DNA of 19,055 bases from contig CAKVON010000016.1 of the NCBI GenBank assembly GCA_934792625.1, positions 1 to 19,055 on the forward strand, in the 5' to 3' direction. This document shows, one piece after another, positions 1-7,877 of the stretch. The notes below the pieces were generated by a model that was not told the origin of the DNA, did not search any database, and worked only from the letters and a program-made list of their open reading frames with translations. Made by a program: the position numbers and the translations under genes. The stretch comes from an uncultured Atopobiaceae bacterium (GTDB taxonomy: Bacteria; Actinomycetota; Coriobacteriia; Coriobacteriales; Atopobiaceae). Each line of letters opens with the position of its first letter. The stretch's first letter is position 1.

Positions 1-1240
<1,240 letters not shown>

Positions 1241-1260
1241 TGTTACTCCTTCACTCCTAT

Positions 1261-1278
1261 GGCCGCCAGGTGGCGGCC
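1261..1278 (-). other. Inverted repeat in the pgi 5' leader
   Basis: GGCCGCC-4 nt-GGCGGCC is a perfect 7-bp hairpin about 20 nt upstream of the pgi start codon, between the TATAAT box and the ribosome-binding site. No T-tract follows, so it is not a classical terminator. It may be a leader stem-loop that affects stability or translation; no function is shown. Confidence 0.4.
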
Positions 1279-1291
1279 CCTCCCACACTCG

Positions 1292-1297
1292 ATTATA
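1292..1297 (-). promoter_or_regulatory. Candidate -10 box (TATAAT) for pgi
   Basis: A perfect TATAAT is read on the minus strand 52 nt upstream of the pgi start. No good -35 hexamer is seen at 16-18 nt spacing; that space is occupied by a small GC hairpin with arms 1301-1306 and 1314-1319. Confidence 0.45.
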
Positions 1298-1320
1298 GGT
1301 CCGCCCCCTCGACGGGCGGC

Positions 1321-1334
1321 CTGCCGAGAAGGAC
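1321..1334 (+). repeat. Dispersed word CTGCCGAGAAGGAC (metH-pgi gap)
   Basis: Plus-strand copy of the extended word in the metH-pgi intergenic gap, touching the last base of the metH stop codon. It is non-coding, so codon preference cannot explain it. Confidence 0.7.
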
Positions 1335-3829
1335 TACGAGCCCAGGACCTCCTCGGCGATGCGCGCCGTCTCGGAGGCGTCCTTGGCGTAGAAGTCGGCG
1401 CCGACCATCTGCGCGTACTCGGGGTTGAGCACGGCGCCGCCCACGACGACCTTGCACCAGGGGGCCTGCTCGCGCAGAAGCTCGATGGTCGCGGCCATGG
1501 CGGGAACCGTCGTGGTCATGAGGGCCGAGAGCCCCGCCAGGCGGATGTGGTGCTCCACGACGCAGTCGACGAAGTCCTGCGGCTCGACGTCGCGGCCCAG
1601 GTCGTAGATGCGAAAGCCATAGTTCTCCAGCAGCATCTTGACGATGTTCTTGCCGATGTCGTGGATGTCGCCCTTGACGGTGCAGATGGCGACCTCGCCC
1701 TTCTGGGGAACGTCGCCTGCGGGCGCGGACGCGCGGATGACCTCGAAGCCGGCCTTGGCGGCCTCGGCAGACGCCATGAGCTGGGGCAGGAAGAACGTGC
1801 CCCTCTCGAAGCGCATGCCAACCTCGTCGAGCGCCGGGATCAAGACGGCGTCGATCAGCTCGATCGGGTCGCCGCCCGCCTCCAGAATCGATCGGACCTC
1901 GGCCGCGCACGGCTCGCCGCGACCCTCGAGCACGAAGCCCCGGATGCGCTGCTCGGGCGTGGCCGCGTCGGCTGCCGCGCCGTCCTTCTCGGCAGTGGGG
2001 GCACTGCCCGTGGCGACGCCGGGCTTGGCGTCGGTGCGGCCGGCGTTCTCGTTGATGTAGGCAACGGCGTTGACGTCCTGGCCGTTGAGGACGCGCCATG
2101 CGGCGACCGCGTCCATGAAGCGGCGCGAAAGCGGGTTCATGATGGCGAGGTCCAGGCCGGCCTCGAAGGCGGCCGTGAGGAACGTCGCGTTGAGCAGCGG
2201 GCGGAACGGCAGGCCGAAGCTGATGTTGGAGACGCCCAGCACGCAGCGGACGCCGGGGAGCTCGGCCTTGACCAGGCGGATGGCGTCCAGGATCGCGCGG
2301 CCGGCCATCTGGTTGGTCGAGACCGCCATGGTCAGGCAGTCGATCAGGACGTCTTGCCTGGGGATGCCCGCCTCGTCGGTTGCGGCCACGATGCGCCTGG
2401 CCACCTCGAGCCTGCCGGCGCCCGTCTCGGGGATGCCGTCCTCGTCGAGCGCCAGGCCCACGATCGCGCAGCCGTAGTGGCTCGCGATGGGAAGCACCGC
2501 GTCGAGCACCTCGCGCTTGCCGTTGGTCGAGTTGATGATCGGCTTGCCGGGGTAGACGCGCACGGCCGCCTCGATGGCCACGGGGTCGGCCGAGTCGATC
2601 TGCAGCGGCAGGGTGGTCACGCCCTGGAGCTCCTCGACCAGGCGGACGATGGTGGCAGGCTCGTCGATCTCGGGCAGGCCGGCGTTGACGTCGAGCACCT
2701 CGGCGCCTGCCTTGGCCTGCGCCACGGCCTCGCCCATGACGTAGTCGAGGTCGCCGGTGCGCAGCGCCTCCTTCAGGCGCTTCTTGCCGGTGGGGTTGAT
2801 GCGCTCGCCGATGACGCCCACATGCCCCGCCCTTAGCGAGAAGAGCCGCTGGGCCGAGGTCACGCACAGGTCGTCGCGACGCTCGGTGCGGCCGACGGGC
2901 ACGCGGGCCAGCAGGTCCTTCTCGCCACGAATGAAGTCGGGCGTGGTGCCGCAGCAGCCGCCCAGGACGGTGACGCCCGCGCGGACGAGCGCCTCGAGGG
3001 CCTCGCAGTACTCGTCCACCCCCACCGAGTACGTGGTGACGCCGTCGACGACCGAGGGCAGGCCCGCGTTGGCCTGCACCATGATCGGGCGGCGCGACCA
3101 CGGCATCATGCGCATGACCAGCGGCGCGACGTCGGCCGGGCCCAGGGAGCAGTTGATGCCGATGACGTCGGCGCCCAGGGCTGACAGCGTGACCGCGGCC
3201 ACCTCGGGGGTGGTGCCCAGAAACGTGCGCCCGTCCTCGCCGAAGGTCATCGTGCAGAAGACGGGCAGGTCGGAGTTCTCGCGGCAGGCCAGCACGGCGG
3301 CCTTGGCCTCCAGCAGGTCGGCCATGGTCTCGACGATGAAGAGGTCGGCGCCTGCCTCGGTCGCGGCGATGGCCTGCTCGGCAAACAGGTCGTAGGCCTC
3401 GTCGAACGACAGGGTTCCCATGGGGCGCAGAAGCGCGCCGGTGGGGCCGATGTCGGCCGCGACGTAGCCGGGGTTAGCCGCGCGTGCGCAGGCCACGGCT
3501 GCCGAGAAGACCTCGCGGACCGAGGCCGCCTCGCCGAGCTTGCGCGCGTTGGCACCGAAGGTGTTGGTGGTGACCACGTCGGAGCCGGCCTCCACGTAGG
3601 CGCGGTGGATGCCCGTGATCTTCTCGGGGTCGGACAGGCACAGGAGCTCGGGCAGCTCGCCGGCGTCGAGGCCGGCGGCCTGGAGCTGTGTGCCCATGGC
3701 GCCGTCGAAGATCAGGGTGTCATCCCCCGCCAGGACGCGGGCGAGGCGCGCGTCGGCGACGCGAGTCTCACGGGGCGCGAGATGGCCCTCGGGCGCATGG
3801 ATGGTGACGGAGCTGGCGGCGTTAGCCAT
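1334..3829 (-). CDS. metH: Cobalamin-dependent methionine synthase lacking the reactivation domain
   Basis: Transfers the methyl group of 5-methyl-THF through cob(I)alamin to homocysteine, giving methionine. The 831 residues run in order: homocysteine-binding zinc barrel (about 35-310, zinc ligands C227 in GINCSLGP and C292/C293 in GGCCGTTP); pterin-binding barrel (about 335-590, with IGERINPTGKK and DVNAGLPEID); a variable Ala/Gly-rich linker (about 597-625); cobalamin cap and Rossmann domain (about 630-831) with the D-x-H-x-x-G motif DIHDIGKN at 721-728, H723 being the lower Co ligand. Full-length MetH is about 1,200 residues; the SAM-dependent reactivation domain is missing here and is encoded by the gene just upstream, whose stop overlaps this ATG by 8 nt. 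AGGACC precedes the start. This split form is known, for example Thermotoga maritima TM0268/TM0269. Confidence 0.96.
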   Translation of the reverse strand: MANAASSVTIHAPEGHLAPRETRVADARLARVLAGDDTLIFDGAMGTQLQAAGLDAGELPELLCLSDPEKITGIHRAYVEAGSDVVTTNTFGANARKLGEAASVREVFSAAVACARAANPGYVAADIGPTGALLRPMGTLSFDEAYDLFAEQAIAATEAGADLFIVETMADLLEAKAAVLACRENSDLPVFCTMTFGEDGRTFLGTTPEVAAVTLSALGADVIGINCSLGPADVAPLVMRMMPWSRRPIMVQANAGLPSVVDGVTTYSVGVDEYCEALEALVRAGVTVLGGCCGTTPDFIRGEKDLLARVPVGRTERRDDLCVTSAQRLFSLRAGHVGVIGERINPTGKKRLKEALRTGDLDYVMGEAVAQAKAGAEVLDVNAGLPEIDEPATIVRLVEELQGVTTLPLQIDSADPVAIEAAVRVYPGKPIINSTNGKREVLDAVLPIASHYGCAIVGLALDEDGIPETGAGRLEVARRIVAATDEAGIPRQDVLIDCLTMAVSTNQMAGRAILDAIRLVKAELPGVRCVLGVSNISFGLPFRPLLNATFLTAAFEAGLDLAIMNPLSRRFMDAVAAWRVLNGQDVNAVAYINENAGRTDAKPGVATGSAPTAEKDGAAADAATPEQRIRGFVLEGRGEPCAAEVRSILEAGGDPIELIDAVLIPALDEVGMRFERGTFFLPQLMASAEAAKAGFEVIRASAPAGDVPQKGEVAICTVKGDIHDIGKNIVKMLLENYGFRIYDLGRDVEPQDFVDCVVEHHIRLAGLSALMTTTVPAMAATIELLREQAPWCKVVVGGAVLNPEYAQMVGADFYAKDASETARIAEEVLGS
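1978..1996 (-). repeat. Dispersed word, 19-nt form, in the metH linker
   Basis: The minus strand reads ACTGCCGAGAAGGACGGCG, coding TAEKDG (residues 612-617) in the variable linker between the pterin and cobalamin domains. All 19 bases recur at 13114-13132. Confidence 0.8.
3499..3509 (+). repeat. Dispersed word CTGCCGAGAAG (antisense within metH)
   Basis: Plus-strand copy antisense to metH, where the gene reads VFSAAV and uses the less common codon GCA. The word is not encoding AEK here, which argues against a pure codon-usage cause. Confidence 0.6.
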
Positions 3830-4535
3830 GGCAGGTCCTCCCGGACTTCCTGAGCGAGCAGAACTCGCGGAACGTGCAGATGGGGCAAGAGCCTTGCGAG
3901 TCGGGCTGCGGCGTGGGGTGGATGCCCACGACGGCCGTGACGCTCTTGGTTGGAATCATGAGGTTGGAGTCGGTCAGGGTGATGCCCAGGCGGCGCGTAG
4001 CGTCGGTCGCGGCCAGGAAGTCGGGCTGCGAGTCGAGCGGCATGTCGCCGTAGCCGGGGCTGAATCGCCAGCTCGCGTGCATGCCGAGCGAGGCCGCGTA
4101 GGCCACGGCCCGCGCGTTGGCGGCGTCGGCGGCGCGCTCCACGAGGGTGGACGACGCCGAGTCCACGACCACCTGCGCGAGCGAGTCGGTCGCCGACAGG
4201 AGCCTGAGCTCACGGTCGGTGCCCAGTCCCAGCGTCACCGCAAAGACGACGACCTCGACGGCGTCGGCCAGGTGGCCCGCGATGTCGCGGCCGCGAAGCG
4301 TGAGCGTGGTGCCGGCGAGCGTGACCTCGTCGTCCGTACGGCCCGCGACACGGAAGCTGCGCAGGGCGCCCCTCGGACTCGCGACCTCGATCGCGCGGGC
4401 GATGAGCGCGTCGAGCCGCTCGTCCAGTTCTGGCGAGACGGACTGGCCGCGGTAGCCCAGGTAGCGCAGGACCTCCCCGCGGTCGACCGAGCCGATCGCG
4501 TAGTCCTCGCGCGCTATGACCAAACCCGACGCCAA
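3822..4535 (-). CDS. Stand-alone methionine synthase reactivation-domain protein
   Basis: Homologous to the C-terminal reactivation domain of MetH, which binds SAM and supports reductive methylation of oxidised cob(II)alamin. The diagnostic segment RFSPGYGDMPLDSQ matches the R-x-x-PGY SAM-binding signature of the family, followed by GITLTDSNLMIPTKSV, equivalent to the LTESxAMxPxxSV region. The protein ends with a cysteine cluster, CPIC-x5-FC-x7-TC. The start is uncertain: TTG 4535 lies 8 nt behind AGGA and just after the metF stop, giving 237 residues. A GTG at 4589 in the same frame would overlap metF by 44 nt and add a non-conserved extension. The 3' end overlaps metH, implying translational coupling and a 1:1 partnership with that truncated enzyme. 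Confidence 0.88.
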   Translation of the reverse strand: MASGLVIAREDYAIGSVDRGEVLRYLGYRGQSVSPELDERLDALIARAIEVASPRGALRSFRVAGRTDDEVTLAGTTLTLRGRDIAGHLADAVEVVVFAVTLGLGTDRELRLLSATDSLAQVVVDSASSTLVERAADAANARAVAYAASLGMHASWRFSPGYGDMPLDSQPDFLAATDATRRLGITLTDSNLMIPTKSVTAVVGIHPTPQPDSQGSCPICTFREFCSLRKSGRTCHG

Positions 4536-4545
4536 GGGCCGCGTC

Positions 4546-5409
4546 CTAACCCAGGTAGCCCGCGGCGGCCAGGGCGTCGCGGGTGGCACGGCCGATCTCG
4601 GGGCGGTTCATCGTGTAGACGTGCAGGCCGTCGACGCCATTCCTGGAGAGGTCGACGAGCTGCTCGCAGGCATACTCGACGCCGGCGGCACGCACGGCGT
4701 CCTCGTCGCCCCCGGCCGCAACGATGCGCTTGATCAGCTTGGACGGGATGGTGGCACCGCAGGTGAAGGCCATGCGCTTGACCTGGCTCTCGCTCGTGAA
4801 CGGCATGATGCCGACGACCACGGGAACCTTGATGCGGGCGCGGTCAAGCGCCTCGCGGAAGCGGTAGAACAGCTCGTTGTCGAAGAACAGCTGCGTGACC
4901 AGGAAGTCGACGCCGGCGTCCTGCTTGGCCTTGAGGTGCTCGATCGACTTGGCGAAGTCGGGGCACTCGACGTGGCCCTCGGGATAGCACGCGGCGCCGA
5001 TGCACAGCCCCGACCCCTTGAGGTGGGAGATGAGGTCGCTCGCGTAGGTGAAGTCGATGGGCTCGCGGCCGGCCACACGGTCACCGCGCAATGCCAGGAC
5101 GTTGTCGACGCCGGCGGCCTTGAGCTCGGCTACATAGCCGTCGACCGTCTCGCGCGTGGCGCCCATGCACGTGAGGTGCGCGAGCGACGCCACGTCGGGA
5201 TGGTCGCGCTGGATGCGGTCGGCGATGGCGACGGTGTTGGCGGAGTTGCCGGTGCCGCCGGCCGAGAAGGTCACCGAGATGTAGTCGGGGCCGCAGGCGG
5301 CAAGCTCGTCGGCGATGCCGGCGGCGGCCTGCTGGCTCATCTCGCCCTTGGGCGGGAAGATCTCGAACGAGAAGGTCTGCTTCCTCTCGAGGATGTCGGC
5401 GATTCTCAT
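4546..5409 (-). CDS. metF: Methylenetetrahydrofolate reductase
   Basis: Reduces 5,10-methylene-THF to 5-methyl-THF, the methyl donor for the MetH encoded downstream. The 287 residues form a single FAD TIM-barrel domain, the normal bacterial length. Visible motifs are SFEIFPPKG with the catalytic glutamate E16, ISVTFSAGGT, the flavin/folate segment LALRGD (D110), CYPEGHVE, and VTQLFFD with Q173. The ATG at 5409 has an excellent AGGAGG 4 nt upstream. It starts 8 nt after the stop of the upstream unknown gene and ends 10 nt before the TTG start proposed for the reactivation gene, so the four genes form one operon. There is no SAM-binding C-terminal extension, as expected for a bacterium. Confidence 0.97.
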   Translation of the reverse strand: MRIADILERKQTFSFEIFPPKGEMSQQAAAGIADELAACGPDYISVTFSAGGTGNSANTVAIADRIQRDHPDVASLAHLTCMGATRETVDGYVAELKAAGVDNVLALRGDRVAGREPIDFTYASDLISHLKGSGLCIGAACYPEGHVECPDFAKSIEHLKAKQDAGVDFLVTQLFFDNELFYRFREALDRARIKVPVVVGIMPFTSESQVKRMAFTCGATIPSKLIKRIVAAGGDEDAVRAAGVEYACEQLVDLSRNGVDGLHVYTMNRPEIGRATRDALAAAGYLG

Positions 5410-5417
5410 GGTTCCTC

Positions 5418-5963
5418 CTAACAGGGTTCGCCCAGGGGCGCGATCTGCTTGAGCCTGGCCCACATGAGCTGCTTTCGTTCGGGGCTGGAGAGCGCCTCCT
5501 CGAAGCCGCCCAGGTTGAGCACGCGCATGCCCAGCACCTGGACCACACGGCCCGCCGTGAGCATCGCGTCCTCGAACTCGGGAAGCGCGGCGAGCTCCTC
5601 GGCATAGGCCTCGCGCAACGCGTCGGCAGCGGCCTCGTCGCAGGCAACGAGCGTGTCGGGGTCCAGCGCGCAGACGGTCTCGCGCAGGGTTGCCGCGTCC
5701 AGGGCCGACCCGTCCGACGCGACGGCGGCAAACGCGACCCAATCCTCGGGAGCGTAGCCCAGGGCCTGCAGCGACTTGCGCAGGGCCTGCCCGTCGTTAC
5801 CGGATAGAAGCGAACCGAGGTCCTTCTCGGTAAGTTGGCCCTTGGCAAAGGCGACGTGCGAGAAGGCGTTGCCCGCCATGCGCACGCCGCGGCCCGCCAG
5901 CGACCCCAGCTCGGCCGTGGCCTTGGCCACGTAGGCCTCGCGCTCGTCCTCGGCAATGCCCAT
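5418..5963 (-). CDS. Unknown protein, first gene of the met operon (possible degenerate UDG-like fold)
   Basis: A protein of 181 residues with no family I can name with certainty. It starts at ATG 5963 behind GGGAGGG and its stop lies 8 nt before metF, so it is the promoter-proximal gene of the methionine operon. No signal peptide or membrane segment is visible; it should be cytosolic. The layout recalls the uracil-DNA-glycosylase superfamily: GQALRKSLQALGY followed by a WVAFAAV strand, then LDPDTLVACDEAAADAL (compare 'I-x-P-x-V-I-V-x-L-G-x-x-A-A-x-x-L'), then a strand and a final ERKQLMWARLKQI helix. The catalytic GxxPGxxE and H-P-S motifs are absent; AKGQLTEKD and LGGFEEAL stand in those places. 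If the similarity is real, it is a non-catalytic or repurposed member. That is inference; the gene itself is well supported. Confidence 0.8.
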   Translation of the reverse strand: MGIAEDEREAYVAKATAELGSLAGRGVRMAGNAFSHVAFAKGQLTEKDLGSLLSGNDGQALRKSLQALGYAPEDWVAFAAVASDGSALDAATLRETVCALDPDTLVACDEAAADALREAYAEELAALPEFEDAMLTAGRVVQVLGMRVLNLGGFEEALSSPERKQLMWARLKQIAPLGEPC

Positions 5964-6008
5964 GCGTCCCTCCCGTCGCCGTGCGCGTCCGTCACATACG
6001 TAGGCGTG

Positions 6009-6014
6009 ATTGTA
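6009..6014 (-). promoter_or_regulatory. Candidate -10 box (TACAAT) for the met operon
   Basis: TACAAT on the minus strand lies about 45 nt upstream of the first gene of the met operon. The matching -35 region is poor. The 142-nt divergent gap shared with the thioredoxin gene shows no recognisable SAM or cobalamin riboswitch and is too short for most of them. Confidence 0.35.
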
Positions 6015-6044
6015 CCGCCGCGACACAAGGGCCGCGCCGGTGGG

Positions 6045-6050
6045 TATAAC
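6045..6050 (+). promoter_or_regulatory. Candidate -10 box (TATAAC) for the thioredoxin gene
   Basis: TATAAC lies about 55 nt upstream of the thioredoxin ATG, in the gap shared with the divergent met operon. A weak GACACA sits 17 nt upstream as a possible -35. Confidence 0.4.
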
Positions 6051-6105
6051 CGTCGCAGGAAAACGAGACGCGGGCACGGTGCCCGGGACGATCAGGAGGA
6101 AGAAG

Positions 6106-6426
6106 ATGCCCTCTCGCAAGGTGACCACGACAGGCTTCGACAGCGAGGTCACGAGCGCTACCACGCCCGTCCTCGTGGACTTCTGGGCCAGCTGGTGTGG
6201 CCCGTGCAGGGCCCTTGGCCCCACTGTCGAGAAGGTCGCCGACGAGCTCGACGGCCGCCTCACGGTCCTCAAGTGCAACGTCGACGAGGAACCCGAGCTC
6301 GCCACCAGGTTCGGCATCGTCTCGATTCCCACGCTGATCGTGTTCGTGGGCGGCAAGGCCGTCCACACGATGGTGGGCAACATGCCCGCCGCCGAGCTTC
6401 GCCACGAGCTCGACAGGTTCGTCTAA
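6106..6426 (+). CDS. trxA: Thioredoxin
   Basis: Small cytosolic disulfide reductase, 106 residues, the typical length for thioredoxin. The redox centre WCGPC is at residues 30-34 after the β-strand VLVDFWAS, and the cis-proline loop is SIPTLIVF. ATG 6106 is preceded by AGGAGG at 6-7 nt; an in-frame upstream extension to 6010 has no such site and is not conserved in type. It is transcribed away from the met operon and closed by a strong terminator at 6445-6488, so it is monocistronic. Thioredoxin could supply reducing power to cobalamin enzymes nearby, but that link is only positional. The exact thioredoxin paralogue cannot be told from the sequence. Confidence 0.95.
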   Translation: MPSRKVTTTGFDSEVTSATTPVLVDFWASWCGPCRALGPTVEKVADELDGRLTVLKCNVDEEPELATRFGIVSIPTLIVFVGGKAVHTMVGNMPAAELRHELDRFV

Positions 6427-6444
6427 CAGCCCCTGACAGACAAG

Positions 6445-6488
6445 GTGCGCCCGACGGAACCGGACGGTCCGTCGGGCGCACTGCTTTT
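6445..6488 (+). terminator. Rho-independent terminator of the thioredoxin gene
   Basis: A perfect 14-bp stem (GTGCGCCCGACGGA / TCCGTCGGGCGCAC, arms 6445-6458 and 6468-6481) with a 9-nt loop is followed by TGCTTTT. It begins 18 nt after the thioredoxin stop and separates it from the convergent phosphoesterase gene. Confidence 0.9.
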
Positions 6489-6532
6489 GGCGCGAATGTG
6501 CTGCCAGGTATGCGGGGCGGCCGGCCCGCGCG

Positions 6533-7057
6533 CTAGATGCCGTCGGGCTCCAGCTGGATTATCTCTGCCGACTGCACCACGCCGCCGACAATGGTGATCC
6601 TGCCGCAGGTAGGGCCAAGCGTCGTGCGCGGGAACGTGGGGCTTCCCGGGTTCATGACCAGGCATCCCGACGGGGCCGTCTCCGCGAAGGGGCGGTGCGT
6701 GTGGCCGCAGATAGCCACGTCGGCCGCACGCGGCTCGAGGCGCTCGCGATAGTGGCAGACCTGCCACTGCAGGCCGGCCATCCTAAAGTGGTTGAGCTGC
6801 GGGACCTCCGGCCCGTAGGCGTAGCTGTAGTCGTTGTTGCCCAGGCACGCGCGCATGGGGGCGATGCGGCACAGCCGCTCGTAGTCCGAACGCGAGCAGA
6901 TGTCGCCCGCATGCACGATGGCGTCGACGCCGTCGAGCGCGTCGATCAGCGATGGGTCCAGGTAGCCGTGGGTGTCGCTCACGACGCCAACGACCATGTC
7001 GCACGCCGCGGTCGGGACGGGCGCGGGCATGGGGGGCATGAGGTTCTCGAGGGACAT
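6533..7057 (-). CDS. YfcE/MJ0936-type metallophosphoesterase
   Basis: Calcineurin-like phosphodiesterase of 174 residues, cytosolic. The dinuclear metal site is complete: DTH (D28, H30), GD (D52), GNND (N74), H102 in VCHYRE, and GHTH (H119, H121), then NPGSPTFPR as in the YfcE group. The substrate cannot be told; members hydrolyse phosphodiesters in vitro. ATG 7057 lies one base after the stop of the response-regulator gene, so it is the last gene of the glycosyltransferase-kinase-regulator operon. An alternative in-frame ATG at residue 21 (MVVGVVSDTHG) would remove a Pro-rich N-terminal extension, and neither start has a strong ribosome-binding site. It converges on the thioredoxin gene. Confidence 0.9.
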   Translation of the reverse strand: MSLENLMPPMPAPVPTAACDMVVGVVSDTHGYLDPSLIDALDGVDAIVHAGDICSRSDYERLCRIAPMRACLGNNDYSYAYGPEVPQLNHFRMAGLQWQVCHYRERLEPRAADVAICGHTHRPFAETAPSGCLVMNPGSPTFPRTTLGPTCGRITIVGGVVQSAEIIQLEPDGI

Positions 7058-7058
7058 G

Positions 7059-7778
7059 CTACAGACCAAGCGCCCTCTTGAGCTGGACGACGCGACGGCG
7101 CGAGACCGAGATCTTCTTGCCCTCGATGCCGTTGATGCCCAGCTGGAGGATGCCGCTGGAGACGACCTCGACGTCCTCGACGTACTCGAGGTTGACGATG
7201 TAACCACGGTGCACGCGGAAGAAGCCGTGCGGGGTGAGCTTGTTCTCGAGCTGCGCCAGCGAGGTCGTGGACAGGTAGCGGTCGGTGTCGGTGTAGATGC
7301 AGGAGTAGTCGTCCTTGGCCTCGATGTAGCGGATCTGGTCGATGGGGACGAGGACCTTTCGGCCGCCCTTCTCGACGGGGATGCGCTCGACCGAGGAATG
7401 GGCGGCAGGCGCCGGCTTGAGGCGCGCCTGAACCTTGTCAAGGGCGCGGGCAAGGCGGTCGGCCTCGACGGGCTTCATCAGGTAGTCGACGGCGTCGACC
7501 TCGAAGGCGTCCAGGGCGTACTCGCTGTAGGCGGTGACGAAGACGACCGCGGGCGGGTTCTTGAGCTTGTGCAGGGCCTCGGCAAGCTGCATGCCAGAGG
7601 TCTTGGGCATCGAGATGTCCATGAACAGGACGTCGGGGCGACCCTCCATGAGCTTCTCGACGGCCTCGCGTGCCGAGCAGGCCTCGGTGATGGGCTCGAC
7701 GCGGCCGGTCTCCTCCAGAAGGTAGCGGAGCTCGGAACGGGCGGGGGCCTCATCGTCGACGATCATGGCATGAAGCAT
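7059..7778 (-). CDS. LytR/AlgR-family response regulator (REC + LytTR)
   Basis: DNA-binding response regulator of 239 residues. The receiver domain (1-120) has the acidic pair D8/D9, phospho-acceptor D54 in FMDISMP, T82 in FVTAY and K102 in YLMKP. A short Ala/Pro linker leads to a LytTR domain (about 132-237) with IRYIEAKDDYSCIYT, HGFFRVHRGYIVNL and KISVSRRRV. ATG 7778 is preceded by AGGTG. It follows its cognate kinase by 99 nt, a gap that holds a 14-bp palindrome (7800-7813). LytSR pairs in Gram-positives respond to envelope stress or membrane potential; the targets here are unknown. Confidence 0.95.
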   Translation of the reverse strand: MLHAMIVDDEAPARSELRYLLEETGRVEPITEACSAREAVEKLMEGRPDVLFMDISMPKTSGMQLAEALHKLKNPPAVVFVTAYSEYALDAFEVDAVDYLMKPVEADRLARALDKVQARLKPAPAAHSSVERIPVEKGGRKVLVPIDQIRYIEAKDDYSCIYTDTDRYLSTTSLAQLENKLTPHGFFRVHRGYIVNLEYVEDVEVVSSGILQLGINGIEGKKISVSRRRVVQLKRALGL

Positions 7779-7799
7779 GTGACACCTAACCTTTCACAC

Positions 7800-7813
7800 G
7801 GGCCCATGGGCCC
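7800..7813 (-). promoter_or_regulatory. Palindrome GGGCCCATGGGCCC upstream of the response regulator
   Basis: A perfect 14-bp palindrome lies 21 nt upstream of the response-regulator ATG, inside the 99-nt kinase-regulator gap. It could be an operator or a processing site, or could fold near the ribosome-binding site. No T-tract follows, so it is not a terminator. Confidence 0.4.
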
Positions 7814-7877
7814 AATTACTACCGAGAAGTGCGTGGCGCCTGTGGCCGCGTCCGCGCGAACGCATCCCATACGGACG

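Noticed and set aside
1301..1319. Terminator between metH and pgi
   Set aside because: A 6-bp GC hairpin is present but without a T-tract, and it abuts the TATAAT of pgi; read-through cannot be excluded.
5964..6105. SAM or cobalamin riboswitch before the met operon
   Set aside because: The gap is only 142 nt shared with a divergent gene, and no conserved box or suitable stem set is visible.
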